A stretch of DNA of 64,000 bases from Blautia luti (GTDB taxonomy: Bacteria; Bacillota; Clostridia; Lachnospirales; Lachnospiraceae). The DNA lies in assembly GCF_013304735.1 (NCBI RefSeq), contig NZ_JAAITI010000003.1, forward strand, positions 1 to 64,000, in the 5' to 3' direction. The notes under the pieces are model-generated. The model did no database searches. It had not been told where the DNA came from and saw only the letters and a list, made by a program, of their open reading frames with translations. Every line of letters starts with the position of its first letter. The first letter of the stretch is position 1. Of this stretch, positions 52,742 to 63,655 are shown one piece after another. The translations under genes were made by a program, and so were the position numbers.

Positions 52742-55219
52742 CTATTTGATGTTCAGAACGAGTTTTTCTTCTGCAAAATTTACCGCTGAAATGGTTACGA
52801 CTGCCTTCCCCGAACATTTTGCAGCCCGGATTACTGCCATTACACTGCCGTCATAGGTATTCCATGTATGAGACTGGTAACTTCCTTCGCAGCTCGGGTC
52901 TGCACTTCCGAATCCCTGCAATGCAGCACATCCCTCTACTTTAATTGTAACTGCTGCACTTTCCCGACGATTGAAATTTCCTGCTGCGTCTTCCAGTCTG
53001 ATTTTTACGAAAGTAAGACTTTCTCCGTCAGCAGGAAGTTCATTCCGGTCGGCTTCAACCTTAAGCTTCACCGCTTTCCCTGCTGTCTGTAAGACAGCCC
53101 GGCCTGCCTCCACTCCGTTCAGATAACTGACTGCCTCTAGCTTTCCCGGATGATAAGGTACCTCATACGTCACAACATATACTCCGCCAATCGACTTTCG
53201 TCCCAGACTTTCCCCATTCAAGAACAGTTCTGCCTCATCTGCATTGGCATAAACATCCACACTTGCTGTTTCCCCTTCATATCCCGGCCATGTCCAGCTT
53301 GCAAGGTTATCCTTCCACATCCACGGTGTTTTTCCGACTTCAATTCCTGCCTTATCCATCCGAAGTACACCGATAGATGGTGCATGGCCAATTCCAAATA
53401 CTGCCTGCCGTAGATAACTGATTGGTTTACGATCACCAAGAATATCAATGTCACCGATACCTGCCAGTCTGTCCGGCCAATGCGCTGAAAAATTCACTCC
53501 TCCATTATAATGGAATATACCGCATCCGGCCTCTCCCAGATAATCATATCCGGTCCATGTAAAGTCTCCTAACACATGTGGATTGCGCTTTACGATATCC
53601 CACAAATGAACAATGTCCGCCGGAAAAGTCTCTGTGCCAAGCACAACCCGATTCGGATGACGTATGTGATCTTCTTCATGTAATGCCGTCAGATAATTAT
53701 ATCCGGCAATGTCATTTGCCGCAGCAAATTCTCCTATCATTTCTTCCAGAATCGGACTGGTGGCAATCGCATCTGCCAGCGGTCCCACCATAACCTCAGC
53801 CATCCCATTGATTTCATCTGCGCCTCCACGCTTCTGCTCATCCGGCTGCTGCATCGCTTCAAGCTGCTCCGGAGTCATCCCTGTAGCCTGGCACATAATT
53901 TCGCCCATTCGGTCATTTCCTGCCATCAGACCATTGATTCCGTTCGTCGTATAGCGTGTGGCATCCAGCCGTTTCATTTCTGCATGAATCCTCCGATTCC
54001 ATTCTGCCCCTTTTTGAGTGCCCGCCTCCGGAATCTCATTTCCGGTCGAGTACAAAATCACGCATGGATGATTATAGTCTTTTTCCACCATGTCCCACAC
54101 ATCCTGCTTCCAATGTGTCGGAAAATAATTTGCATAGTCATGGGGATTCTTTGTCCGAGTCCACATATCACTCAGTTCATCCATCACCAACACGCCCAGC
54201 TTATCACAGGCATCCAGCATTGCCTTACTCATCGGATGATGTGCACTTCGAAGAGCGTTAAATCCGGCTTCCTTCATCTGGCGGCAACGCCGATACTCCG
54301 CATCTGGAAATGTTGCCGCTCCGATAATCCCATTATCATGGTGAATACAAGTCCCCCTCAGTTTCGTTGGTTTACCGTTCACCAACAGACCATGTTTTGC
54401 ATTCAGCCGAAGTGTACGGATTCCTGTTGAAATATTTACACTGTCTATCGGATTTTCATCCTCAGAAATTGTAATCCGGCAGGAGTATAGATTTGGTGTT
54501 TCATCACTCCACAATGCAGGATGCTCTACAAGCAAACACTGACAGCACATCTGCGTGCTTTCTCCAAAAACAGTTACCGGTATGTGCTCTGCGGCTGCTT
54601 CTGCCCCATTCGGTCCGGTCAATGTAATTTCCACCTGTACCGTTTCGGAAACCATTCCCCGATTACAGATTGGAACCTCTACTTCCACGACTGCCGCCTC
54701 ACAGTCAGCTTCTCTTGTTGTAACACGCACCCCCTGGGCAGGAATATGCACAGTCTTTCCCACCCATGCATACACAGAACGGTATAACCCCGCACCACTA
54801 TACCAGCGGCTGGACTGCTCTATACTGCATACTTCTACTTTCAGTTCATTTTCCTGGCCATACTTCAGATAACCGCTGACGTCTGCAAAAATACCTGTAT
54901 ATGGATTCACATGCTCTGTTACAAGATCCCCGTTCATATAAATACGGCAGGTATCTGCAACACCTTCAAATTCCAAAACAACTGTACATCCCCTCCACGC
55001 TTCCGGAATCTCCCACTTTTTCATGTATGTATATTCACCGCCCGGATAAAATCCTGTCTGATGTGCATTCGCAGTTGCCGGAGTTCTTTCCTGATAAATC
55101 ATGGCATCATGGGGCAAATCAATATTTTCTATATTTCCTGCGTCTCCCATCATTAACTCCATCATTGTTATGGTTCCTTTGGCAAACTGCCAATTCTTGT
55201 TTAAAGATATTTTTTTCAT
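52742..55219 (-). CDS. GH2 beta-galactosidase-like hydrolase, cytoplasmic
   Basis: This 825-aa enzyme has an N-terminal sugar-binding domain (about 1-170), an immunoglobulin-like domain, and a (beta/alpha)8 domain (about 275-610) with the acid/base in STGNEIPE and the nucleophile in VLGTETFPAD. C-terminal Ig-like domains follow (DUF4982-like, about 640-825). No signal peptide. GH2 members with this layout act on beta-galactosides or beta-glucuronides; the motif set does not decide. It converges on the AraC gene. Confidence 0.9.
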   Translation of the reverse strand: MKKISLNKNWQFAKGTITMMELMMGDAGNIENIDLPHDAMIYQERTPATANAHQTGFYPGGEYTYMKKWEIPEAWRGCTVVLEFEGVADTCRIYMNGDLVTEHVNPYTGIFADVSGYLKYGQENELKVEVCSIEQSSRWYSGAGLYRSVYAWVGKTVHIPAQGVRVTTREADCEAAVVEVEVPICNRGMVSETVQVEITLTGPNGAEAAAEHIPVTVFGESTQMCCQCLLVEHPALWSDETPNLYSCRITISEDENPIDSVNISTGIRTLRLNAKHGLLVNGKPTKLRGTCIHHDNGIIGAATFPDAEYRRCRQMKEAGFNALRSAHHPMSKAMLDACDKLGVLVMDELSDMWTRTKNPHDYANYFPTHWKQDVWDMVEKDYNHPCVILYSTGNEIPEAGTQKGAEWNRRIHAEMKRLDATRYTTNGINGLMAGNDRMGEIMCQATGMTPEQLEAMQQPDEQKRGGADEINGMAEVMVGPLADAIATSPILEEMIGEFAAANDIAGYNYLTALHEEDHIRHPNRVVLGTETFPADIVHLWDIVKRNPHVLGDFTWTGYDYLGEAGCGIFHYNGGVNFSAHWPDRLAGIGDIDILGDRKPISYLRQAVFGIGHAPSIGVLRMDKAGIEVGKTPWMWKDNLASWTWPGYEGETASVDVYANADEAELFLNGESLGRKSIGGVYVVTYEVPYHPGKLEAVSYLNGVEAGRAVLQTAGKAVKLKVEADRNELPADGESLTFVKIRLEDAAGNFNRRESAAVTIKVEGCAALQGFGSADPSCEGSYQSHTWNTYDGSVMAVIRAAKCSGKAVVTISAVNFAEEKLVLNIK

Positions 55220-55337
55220 TCGGACCTCCCTAATGCAGCTTGTTCATTTTTTTACTATTCTAACAGTTGAAGAGTATTCCGTATTATAAATATAAATTTA
55301 TTATTATAATTTTGTAACACAATTTTTCAAATTATTC

Positions 55338-55365
55338 TTGACAAATCTCTTTTTGTGCGTATGAT
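55338..55365 (+). promoter_or_regulatory. Promoter of the MarR-MATE operon
   Basis: A perfect -35 TTGACA (55338-55343) and TATGAT (55360-55365) are separated by 16 bp. The operator-like dyad follows. Confidence 0.65.
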
Positions 55366-55385
55366 TACAATTAAAAGTTCTTTTT

Positions 55386-55411
55386 AGAACTGTTTTATTT
55401 AAAACTGTTCT
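55386..55411 (+). promoter_or_regulatory. Candidate MarR operator
   Basis: AGAAC-tg-TTTTattt-AAAA-ct-GTTCT is a 26-bp dyad with only central and two paired mismatches. It sits just downstream of the promoter, where bound MarR would block transcription. Confidence 0.65.
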
Positions 55412-55476
55412 GTGATACATTTTGGTTGAACTCAATCGAATCATTCTGTATCTGAACACAAAAGGAGTTTTGGATA

Positions 55477-55932
55477 ATGAATTCAACCCATTTTCTTGTA
55501 CAATTCCGGCAACTGAACAAACTGTACGAATGTATGCTGAAAGAAATATGCAGACGGCATAAGCTGACATTGATTGAGACAACGATCATCAGTTTTCTCT
55601 ATAATAATCCGGGTCGTGACACAGCTGCTGACATCGTAGAACTACGGATGCTTTCCAAGGGAAATGTCTCTCAGGCTGTAGAACTGCTGATTCAAAAATC
55701 TTTACTGAAACGGATTCCGGATGAAAATGACCGGCGAAGGATTCATCTTGAGCTGCTTCCGGATGCAATTCCAATCACGAATGAGATTGATACGATAAAG
55801 GAGACATTCCGTACAGAGCTTTTCCATGGTTTTTCCAAAGAAGAGGAAGAGCAGCTGGAATTTTTGAACCGGAAACTGATGGAAAATGCAAAAAATGCAT
55901 TCAAAATGCAGCAACAGAACTCAGACAAATAA
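55477..55932 (+). CDS. MarR-family transcriptional regulator
   Basis: This 151-aa protein has a winged helix (about 30-110) with TAADIVELRMLSKGNVSQAVE as the recognition helix and a wing at RIPDENDRRRIHLEL. It is immediately upstream of a MATE gene (21 bp) and probably represses it and itself through the dyad at 55386. AAAGGAG lies upstream of the start. Confidence 0.92.
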   Translation: MNSTHFLVQFRQLNKLYECMLKEICRRHKLTLIETTIISFLYNNPGRDTAADIVELRMLSKGNVSQAVELLIQKSLLKRIPDENDRRRIHLELLPDAIPITNEIDTIKETFRTELFHGFSKEEEEQLEFLNRKLMENAKNAFKMQQQNSDK

Positions 55933-55953
55933 TTTGTAAAGGAAGAATGAGAA

Positions 55954-57321
55954 ATGAACGAGAACAAGAATTTTTTAGGAACCGAACCTATCGGTAAATT
56001 GTTATTGCGTCTGGCACTGCCTACCGTTGCAGCACAGATGATCAACATGCTTTACAATATCGTAGACCGTATCTACATTGGTCACATTCCAAATGTAGGT
56101 GCTCTTGCACTGACCGGCGTAGGTGTTTGTATGCCACTGATCATGATCGTAGCGGCATTCGCTGCCCTTGTCGGAAACGGTGGGGCCCCGCGCGCATCTA
56201 TTTTCATGGGACAGAGAGATACAGAGTCTGCTGAGAAAACCCTCGGCAACTGTTTTCTCACACAGCTCATCATATCTGCGATCCTTACTATCGTGCTTCT
56301 GATTGGAAACCGGACTTTCCTGCTTTCTTTTGGAGCAAGTGAGAACACGATTGAATATGCTGTTTCCTATATGAACATTTACGCTATCGGAACGCTTTTT
56401 GTACAACTCACACTTGGAATGAACGCGTTTATCACAGCTCAGGGATTTGCCAAAACCGGTATGCTCTCCGTATTGATCGGTGCTGTTACCAATATTATCC
56501 TGGATCCGATCTTCATCTTTGGATTTGGACTCGGAGTCCGCGGTGCTGCCCTTGCCACTGTTATTTCTCAGGCCTGCTCCTGCATCTGGGTTCTGACGTT
56601 CCTGTTTGGAAAAAAGACAACATTGAAACTGAAAGTTTGCAATATGAAACTTCAGTCTAAGATTATCCTGCCTTCACTCGCTCTCGGTTCTTCCATCTTT
56701 GTGATGCAGGCAAGTGAAAGTATCATCTCCGTTTGTTTCAACTCTTCTCTTTTGAAATACGGTGGAGATATCGCAGTTGGTGCAATGACAATCCTGACAA
56801 GTGTTATGCAGTTTGCCATGCTTCCGCTGCAGGGAGTCGGACAAGGTTCACAGCCGATCATCAGCTACAACTACGGAGCCAAAAATGTGGATCGTGTCAA
56901 ATCTGCCTTTAAACTTCTTTTGAAGGTCAGTCTGACATACTCCGTTTTCCTGTGGCTCTGCGTCATGATCTTCCCGCAGGTATTTGCAGGAATGTTCACC
57001 TCCGATGCCACATTGCTTGCATTTACTGCAAAAGCGCTGCGCATCTATCTGGCATGTCTGTTTATGTTCGGTATCCAGATTGCCTGCCAGATGACATTTA
57101 CATCTATCGGAAGAGCTAAAGCATCGATCATCGTTGCAGTTATGAGAAAATTCATCCTTCTCATTCCGTTGATCTACATCATGCCGGCAATCTTACATAG
57201 CAACCAGACAATGGCTGTGTATATGGCTGAGCCGATTGCAGACTTCTTGGCGGTCACATTCACTGCAGTACTGTTCTTCTTCGAATTCCGAAAAGCACTG
57301 CGGGAGTTGTTTGTTAAATAA
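55954..57321 (+). CDS. MATE-family efflux transporter
   Basis: This 455-aa protein has about 12 helices with MATE motifs (PIGKLLLRLALPTVAAQMIN, DRIYIGHIPNVG, QGVGQGSQPIISYNYGA). It probably exports toxic organic compounds in exchange for Na+ or H+. Its location within a plant-glycoside locus may mean it removes released aglycones, an inference only. Confidence 0.92.
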   Translation: MNENKNFLGTEPIGKLLLRLALPTVAAQMINMLYNIVDRIYIGHIPNVGALALTGVGVCMPLIMIVAAFAALVGNGGAPRASIFMGQRDTESAEKTLGNCFLTQLIISAILTIVLLIGNRTFLLSFGASENTIEYAVSYMNIYAIGTLFVQLTLGMNAFITAQGFAKTGMLSVLIGAVTNIILDPIFIFGFGLGVRGAALATVISQACSCIWVLTFLFGKKTTLKLKVCNMKLQSKIILPSLALGSSIFVMQASESIISVCFNSSLLKYGGDIAVGAMTILTSVMQFAMLPLQGVGQGSQPIISYNYGAKNVDRVKSAFKLLLKVSLTYSVFLWLCVMIFPQVFAGMFTSDATLLAFTAKALRIYLACLFMFGIQIACQMTFTSIGRAKASIIVAVMRKFILLIPLIYIMPAILHSNQTMAVYMAEPIADFLAVTFTAVLFFFEFRKALRELFVK

Positions 57322-57369
57322 TTTTTGAGTTAGGAAATTTAATAATGCCTGACACCTGGTGGTCCTAGA

Positions 57370-57418
57370 AAAATACCGGGACAGAGGAAACTTGAATCCC
57401 CTGTTCCGGTATTTTTTT
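57370..57418 (+). terminator. Terminator after the MATE gene
   Basis: AAATACCGG-g-ACAG and CTGT-t-CCGGTATTT form a long stem followed by T7. Confidence 0.8.
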
Positions 57419-57432
57419 GTAGATCTGTATGT

Positions 57433-59730
57433 TTATTCTGCTGCGTTTAGCGCTGCAACAAGCTGGTTCAGTGCTTCCTTTGTCACTCCCGGTACAAAAC
57501 TCAGCATCTGTCTGAGCGGCATGGCTTCCATCATTGCCGCCATCATTTCGTCGTTGATCACTCCGGAATCATCCTGCATCTGTTCCTCTGTACTCTCGCC
57601 GTCCATTCCTTCCATTTCACCCATTGCCTGTTCCAATATGGCTTTTCCTTTCGGGTCTGCCATGATTTCTCCCATTGTGGAATTGAGGGTATACACTTTC
57701 GGCAGGACGGTTTCTGATTCTACCTGTACTTCCTCTGACAGAAGCACTTCCTGTGCATTCCGGCAAATCTGGATTTCATAGGCTCCGGTCTCCACATGCC
57801 AGTCATGGATTTCCGTATTCCAGTATGCATAGGCTCTGCTGTCAAGTTCAAAGGTGACGGTTTTTGTCTCACCCGGTGCAAGTTCTGTTTTTTCAAATGC
57901 TTTTAACTCCCGTACCGGGCGGATGATTGTTCCGCCCTTCGGCGCTACGTAAAGCTGTACGACTTCCTTTCCTGTACATGCGCCTGTATTTGTTACGTCT
58001 ACGGATACCAGCAGTTTTTCACTTTCCTTAAACTCCTTTTTGTCCACCGTAAGATTGCCGTAAGAAAAGGTCGTATAAGACAATCCGTATCCGAACGGGA
58101 ACAGGACTTCCATTTCTTTGGATGTGTAATAGCGGTATCCCACAAATACGCCCTCTGAATAAACCGATTTGTCATGTTCTCCGCCGTAATTCAAATAGCA
58201 CGGCGTATCCTGTATCCGAAGTGGGAATGTTTCCGCCAATCGTCCGCTTGGATTTGCATTTCCGTAAAGCACATTGACCACTGCGCCGCCCACAGCCTGT
58301 CCGCCCAGGTAGGCTTCCAGCACGGCTTTTACTTTTCCGAGCCACGGCATTTCTATCGGAGCGCCGTTGTGAAGCACAACTATGGTGTTCGGCTGTGCTT
58401 CCGCCACCGCTTCAATCAGTGCGTTCTGGCAGTTCGGCATCCCAAGATGCTTCCGGTCATACCCTTCGGATTCAAAGCTGTCCGGCAGTCCGGCAAAGAT
58501 TACCGCCACATCCGCATTAGCAGCAGCCTCTACGGCTTTTGCAGCCAATGCTTCATCCACTTTATCCTCAACATCATCAAAGCCTTTGGCAAATGTGATG
58601 TTTTCCTTTTTTACAGTTGCGAGAAATTCTACGGCGTCCATTGCAGATTCTGTTTTAAAGCTGTTGATGTGGGAACTTCCGCCGCCCTGATAGCGTGGTT
58701 CCTCGGCGTATTTGCCGATAAAAGCCACCTTTTTGTCTGCGGACAACGGGAGAAGCGCATCCTCATTTTTCAGAAGCACAATACACTCCTCTTCGATTTC
58801 CCGGGCTGTCTCATGGTCTTTTTCATGCTGAAATACCGCGTTTTTGTCTCTGTTTTCCTCATATTTGAAAATAACATTCAAATATTCTTCACAGGACTTG
58901 TCCAGTACAGATTCATCCAGTGTTCCGTCCTGTACTGCGGCAACAATTTCCACATCCGTAGCGCCTTCACAGGACGGCATTTCCAGATTGCAGCCTGCTT
59001 TCAGAGCTTCCACACGGTCATTCATCGCACCCCAGTCTGTCATTACATAGCCGTCAAATCCCCATTCCTTGCGGAGCACATCTGTGAGCATTTCTTTATT
59101 TTCACAAAGGTATGTGCCGTTCAGCTTGTTGTATGCGTTCATAATGGTCCACGGCTTTTCCTTCTTTACCATTCCTTCAAAAGAAGCAAGGTAAATTTCA
59201 CGCATGGTGCGTTCATCCATTTCTGAAGAGCTTGTTAAGCGGTGATATTCCTGGTTATTTGCCATAAAATGCTTCGGACTTGTTCCGATATGTTTGCTCT
59301 GGACGCCGTGGACAAGCGCACCTGCCATTTCCGTTGACACAAGTGGGTCCTCTGAATAGTATTCAAAATTACGTCCGCACAGCGGGGAACGCTTAATGTT
59401 CATAGCCGGGCCTAAGATTGTGCTTACATTTTCTGCCTGACACTCTTCCCCCAGTGTTTCTCCAAGTTTTGTCACCAGCTCACGGTTAAAGCTGGATGCG
59501 GTTGCACATCCCGCTGGAAAGCAAACAGCCTGAATGCTGTCGTTGATTCCCAAATGGTCTGCTTTATCGTCCTGCTTGCGGAGTCCGTGAGGTCCGTCTG
59601 AGACCATTTCCGAAGGGATTCCGAGACGTTCCACTCCTTTTGTGTGCCAGAAATCAAGCCCGGAACACAAAGATGCTTTCTCCTCCAGAGTCATTCTGGA
59701 GACCAATTCTTTTATTTTTGCTGTTTCCAT
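57433..59730 (-). CDS. GH3 beta-glucosidase-like enzyme, conventional order
   Basis: This 765-aa cytoplasmic enzyme has the (beta/alpha)8 domain (about 1-300; GRNFEYYSEDPLVST, SPKHFMANNQE, nucleophile in GYVMTDWGA), the alpha/beta sandwich (about 315-540; EECIVLLKNEDALLPL, PFGYGLSYTTFSYG) and a fibronectin-like domain (about 560-665). Residues about 680-765 are an unusual helical tail starting LNSTMGEIMADPKG, related to the GH78 tail. GGAGGATG precedes the start. Confidence 0.93.
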   Translation of the reverse strand: METAKIKELVSRMTLEEKASLCSGLDFWHTKGVERLGIPSEMVSDGPHGLRKQDDKADHLGINDSIQAVCFPAGCATASSFNRELVTKLGETLGEECQAENVSTILGPAMNIKRSPLCGRNFEYYSEDPLVSTEMAGALVHGVQSKHIGTSPKHFMANNQEYHRLTSSSEMDERTMREIYLASFEGMVKKEKPWTIMNAYNKLNGTYLCENKEMLTDVLRKEWGFDGYVMTDWGAMNDRVEALKAGCNLEMPSCEGATDVEIVAAVQDGTLDESVLDKSCEEYLNVIFKYEENRDKNAVFQHEKDHETAREIEEECIVLLKNEDALLPLSADKKVAFIGKYAEEPRYQGGGSSHINSFKTESAMDAVEFLATVKKENITFAKGFDDVEDKVDEALAAKAVEAAANADVAVIFAGLPDSFESEGYDRKHLGMPNCQNALIEAVAEAQPNTIVVLHNGAPIEMPWLGKVKAVLEAYLGGQAVGGAVVNVLYGNANPSGRLAETFPLRIQDTPCYLNYGGEHDKSVYSEGVFVGYRYYTSKEMEVLFPFGYGLSYTTFSYGNLTVDKKEFKESEKLLVSVDVTNTGACTGKEVVQLYVAPKGGTIIRPVRELKAFEKTELAPGETKTVTFELDSRAYAYWNTEIHDWHVETGAYEIQICRNAQEVLLSEEVQVESETVLPKVYTLNSTMGEIMADPKGKAILEQAMGEMEGMDGESTEEQMQDDSGVINDEMMAAMMEAMPLRQMLSFVPGVTKEALNQLVAALNAAE

Positions 59731-59837
59731 GTTTCATCCTCCTGCCAATCTTTCTCTTTTGGATAAAGATAGCATATATTTTTCTTTTCGTATTATAGTT
59801 TTGAGTTATTTATTGTAAAAATAGGTTTGCATTTCCT

Positions 59838-60095
59838 TTACTGAATGGTCACGGAATGCAGTACCACATCTCCTTTACAGGTTACTTTGATTTCATAGGT
59901 TCCCGGCTCTGCTTCCGTGTATATTCCAGGATTTCGGGTCGCATTTGGCATTATCAATAATTATCCCCTGATAAGTAAATGGCCCTAACGGACTTTTCGA
60001 CGTTGCATAGGCAAGGCAGGTCAGTTTTTTATCCCGGTACACACACGGATATACATAATAATAAATGCCGTTTCGCTTCCGCATGGAGCTTCTGA
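59838..60095 (-). pseudogene. GH43 glycosidase remnant
   Basis: A piece of a GH43 catalytic domain is readable (SSMRKRNGIYYYVYPCVYRD, YATSKSPLGPF, IIIDNAKCDPKSWNIHGS). It is joined in another frame to a C-terminal beta-domain end (TEAEPGTYEIKVTCKGDVVL..VTIQ). The N-terminus and about 250 middle residues are gone. It shows that the locus once had a xylosidase/arabinofuranosidase-type enzyme. Confidence 0.75.
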
Positions 60096-60270
60096 TGATA
60101 AGCGTGATTATGAACTGTATTTGCGGATAGGCTGGAGCCCTGACAACTGATATATTCATAGCATAATGATATGGACAGGACATTTATTTAGTCCCGTCCT
60201 TCTTATATGTTGTATCACGTTTTAATCAGTACTATAATAAAGAAAACTTGAATTTGAAAGAGTGTTTGCA

Positions 60271-61086
60271 ATGAATGAAAAGATATATAAAACGCAAAGT
60301 GGATGTATTCATTATTGGATAAATCTGGGACAAGATCCAGAAAAAGCAACCTTGATTTTCCTTCCAGGTTTAACTGCCGACCATAGACTATTTGATAAAC
60401 AAATTGAATTCTTTGAAGGCATATATAATGTTTTTGTATGGGATGCACCTGGTCATGCAAAATCCTGGCCGTTTGAATTTAATTTTTCTTTGTCGGATAA
60501 AGCGAAATGGCTTGATGATATTTTGAGCTTGGAAAACATTCGGTATCCAGTGATTATAGGACAATCCATGGGAGGTTATGTTGGTCAAGCGTATGCAGAA
60601 TTATTTCCCAACAAGCTGAAAGGATTTATTTCTATTGATTCTGCTCCTTTACAAAGAAAATATGTAACAGGAATCGAGCTGTGGCTTCTGAAAAAAATGG
60701 AGCCAGTATATAGATACTATCCTTGGAAATCATTATTGAAAACGGGAACAAATGGTGTGGCTACATCCGAATATGGTAGAAAATTAATGCATGATATTAT
60801 GATGATCTACGATGGTGACCAAAAAAGATATGCCAAAATCGCAGGTCATGGTTTTAGAATATTGGCAGAAGCAATGGAAACTAATCTTCCATACAGGATA
60901 AACTGTCCGGCTCAACTGATATGTGGAGAAAAAGATCATGCCGGTTCTTGTATTCGTTACAATAATGCATGGCATAAAAATACTGGAATTCCTATTGCAT
61001 GGATTAAAAATGCAGGACATAATTCAAATACCGATGCACCGGAGGAAGTGAATTCGTTAATAGAAAAACTGATAAATAAGATATGA
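60271..61086 (+). CDS. Alpha/beta hydrolase
   Basis: This 271-aa protein has a serine nucleophile elbow GQSMGG (about residue 95-100), an oxyanion region LPGLTADH, an Asp candidate in CGEKDHAG and the catalytic His in NAGHNSNTD. AAAGAG precedes the ATG at 60271. No signal peptide. The substrate is unknown; esterase or peptidase-like activity is possible. Its AT-rich base use differs from its neighbours, suggesting transfer. Confidence 0.88.
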   Translation: MNEKIYKTQSGCIHYWINLGQDPEKATLIFLPGLTADHRLFDKQIEFFEGIYNVFVWDAPGHAKSWPFEFNFSLSDKAKWLDDILSLENIRYPVIIGQSMGGYVGQAYAELFPNKLKGFISIDSAPLQRKYVTGIELWLLKKMEPVYRYYPWKSLLKTGTNGVATSEYGRKLMHDIMMIYDGDQKRYAKIAGHGFRILAEAMETNLPYRINCPAQLICGEKDHAGSCIRYNNAWHKNTGIPIAWIKNAGHNSNTDAPEEVNSLIEKLINKI

Positions 61087-61203
61087 TGAATCGTAGGAAA
61101 ATCGCAGTTTGTCGTAAACATTTACATACTATTGTTTAGAAAAAAACAGTTCCGTTTATCCCCTCGAATTTCTCCTATAAGTGAAGGAACAATTTCTAAC
61201 TTT

Positions 61204-61233
61204 ATGACAGGGTTACATGCCCTGTCATTTTTA
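61204..61233 (+). terminator. Terminator after the alpha/beta hydrolase
   Basis: ATGACAGGG / CCCTGTCAT form a 9-bp stem with a short loop, followed by T5. Confidence 0.75.
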
Positions 61234-61297
61234 TGGTCATTTTTAGAAAATCTGTTCCCGAATCACAAGATTATATAGCAGTGACCCTGTATGATAG

Positions 61298-62215
<918 letters not shown>

Positions 62216-62299
62216 TAAAATTTATCGCAACGGTTTTTAAGTTTTTGCTTCTTGATTACTTAACGGCGGAAAAAGAATGTTTTCACATAGGGCTGTTGT

Positions 62300-63655
62300 T
62301 TACATGTCATTTTTTTGTTTTTTTAATTCTATACCCACCAGTACAACAGATAGCATAAACGCTGAAAAATCAGCAACAGGTCCCGCAAGCAATACTCCCA
62401 TAATTCCGAAACGAAGCGGGAGCAGCAGGGTAAGCGGAATCAACACAAAGGTCTGCCTTGTTAATGCCAACAGAGCACCTTTTAACGATTTTCCTATTGC
62501 GGTAAAAAAACTGGAAGAAAGCAACTGCACACCATTTACCAACACCATGAAAAGATAGGTACGCATGAACAAAACAGCAAATTCAAAATACAGCTCGTTC
62601 CCATCTCCGAATAGCGAAATGATAGATTGCGGGAAAAATTGAAATGCGATGAAAGCAATTGTGGAAACAACAAGGTTCCATTTTACCGCAAGCAGGTAAG
62701 CCTCCCGTACACGATGGTATTGCCTTGCCCCATAGTTGAAGCCGATAATCGGCTGTGTTCCCTGCGAGATTCCTACAACAATCGCAAGGATTATGGCATT
62801 TGTTTTCATAACGATTCCGCAAGCAGCTAAGGGAATATCTGTTCCATATTTTGTTAATGCGCCGTAATAAGTCAACGAATTGTACTGAATGATTTGAATC
62901 ACGGTAACTGCAATCTGGTTTGAGCTGCTGCTGATTCCCATGCTGCAAATTTTCATACTTTCTTTGATGTCCAATAAAAACGACTCTTTTTCAAAATGGA
63001 TTGTTTGGAAACGCCATAGATAACGGAGTGCGAGTATGAAGGAAAAAATTTGCCCAATAACTGTTGCCCAAGCTGCGCCGGCAATCCCCCAATCGCAAGC
63101 AAAAATAAAAATAGGGTCAAGAATGGTATTGATAATAGCTCCCATAACCATGCAAACCATTGAATACTTTGGTTTTCCATCTGCTCGAATCAAATTGCTC
63201 ATACCATTCGTTACAATAAGAAACGGCATTCCAATCAATGTTATGCTAGCATACTGCTTTGCATATGGAAATACATCTGTCGTTGCCCCAAATGCCTTTA
63301 GGAGCAAAGACAGAAAAGCTTCACCAACCAATAAATAAATAATTCCGAAAATCCCCATCAGAACAATACCATTTCCCGCTGCTTTGGCGGCAGCTTTCGG
63401 CTCTTTGCGTCCAAGACAGAGGGAAACACGGGAAGCACTGCCAATTCCAACCAGCAGTGCAATAGCAAGGCAGATGGTAGAGAACGGGTAGGCAACATTG
63501 GTTGCTGCATTTCCCAGATAACCGACCCCTTGACCAATAAAAATCTGATCCACAATATTGTAGATTGAGCCGACAAGAGACGCCATAATACTGGGAATGG
63601 CAAAATCTTTCAACAGTTTTGAAATTTTTTCATATCCTAGGGGATTCTCAGTCAT
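62300..63655 (-). CDS. MATE-family efflux transporter
   Basis: This 451-aa protein starts at the ATG at 63655, which overlaps the MarR stop by 8 bp; an alternative ATG is three codons upstream. It has 12 helices with NIVDQIFIGQGVGYLGNAAT and GISQGTQPIIGFNYGARQ. It is probably a drug exporter controlled by the coupled MarR. Its C-terminus abuts the recombinase remnant. Confidence 0.92.
   Translation of the reverse strand: MTENPLGYEKISKLLKDFAIPSIMASLVGSIYNIVDQIFIGQGVGYLGNAATNVAYPFSTICLAIALLVGIGSASRVSLCLGRKEPKAAAKAAGNGIVLMGIFGIIYLLVGEAFLSLLLKAFGATTDVFPYAKQYASITLIGMPFLIVTNGMSNLIRADGKPKYSMVCMVMGAIINTILDPIFIFACDWGIAGAAWATVIGQIFSFILALRYLWRFQTIHFEKESFLLDIKESMKICSMGISSSSNQIAVTVIQIIQYNSLTYYGALTKYGTDIPLAACGIVMKTNAIILAIVVGISQGTQPIIGFNYGARQYHRVREAYLLAVKWNLVVSTIAFIAFQFFPQSIISLFGDGNELYFEFAVLFMRTYLFMVLVNGVQLLSSSFFTAIGKSLKGALLALTRQTFVLIPLTLLLPLRFGIMGVLLAGPVADFSAFMLSVVLVGIELKKQKNDM

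Noticed and set aside
59893-60183. Small intact gene covering the GH43 fragment
   Set aside because: Its first 30 or so residues have no similarity to GH43 and its end runs out of frame from the true C-terminus, so it is a decayed remnant.
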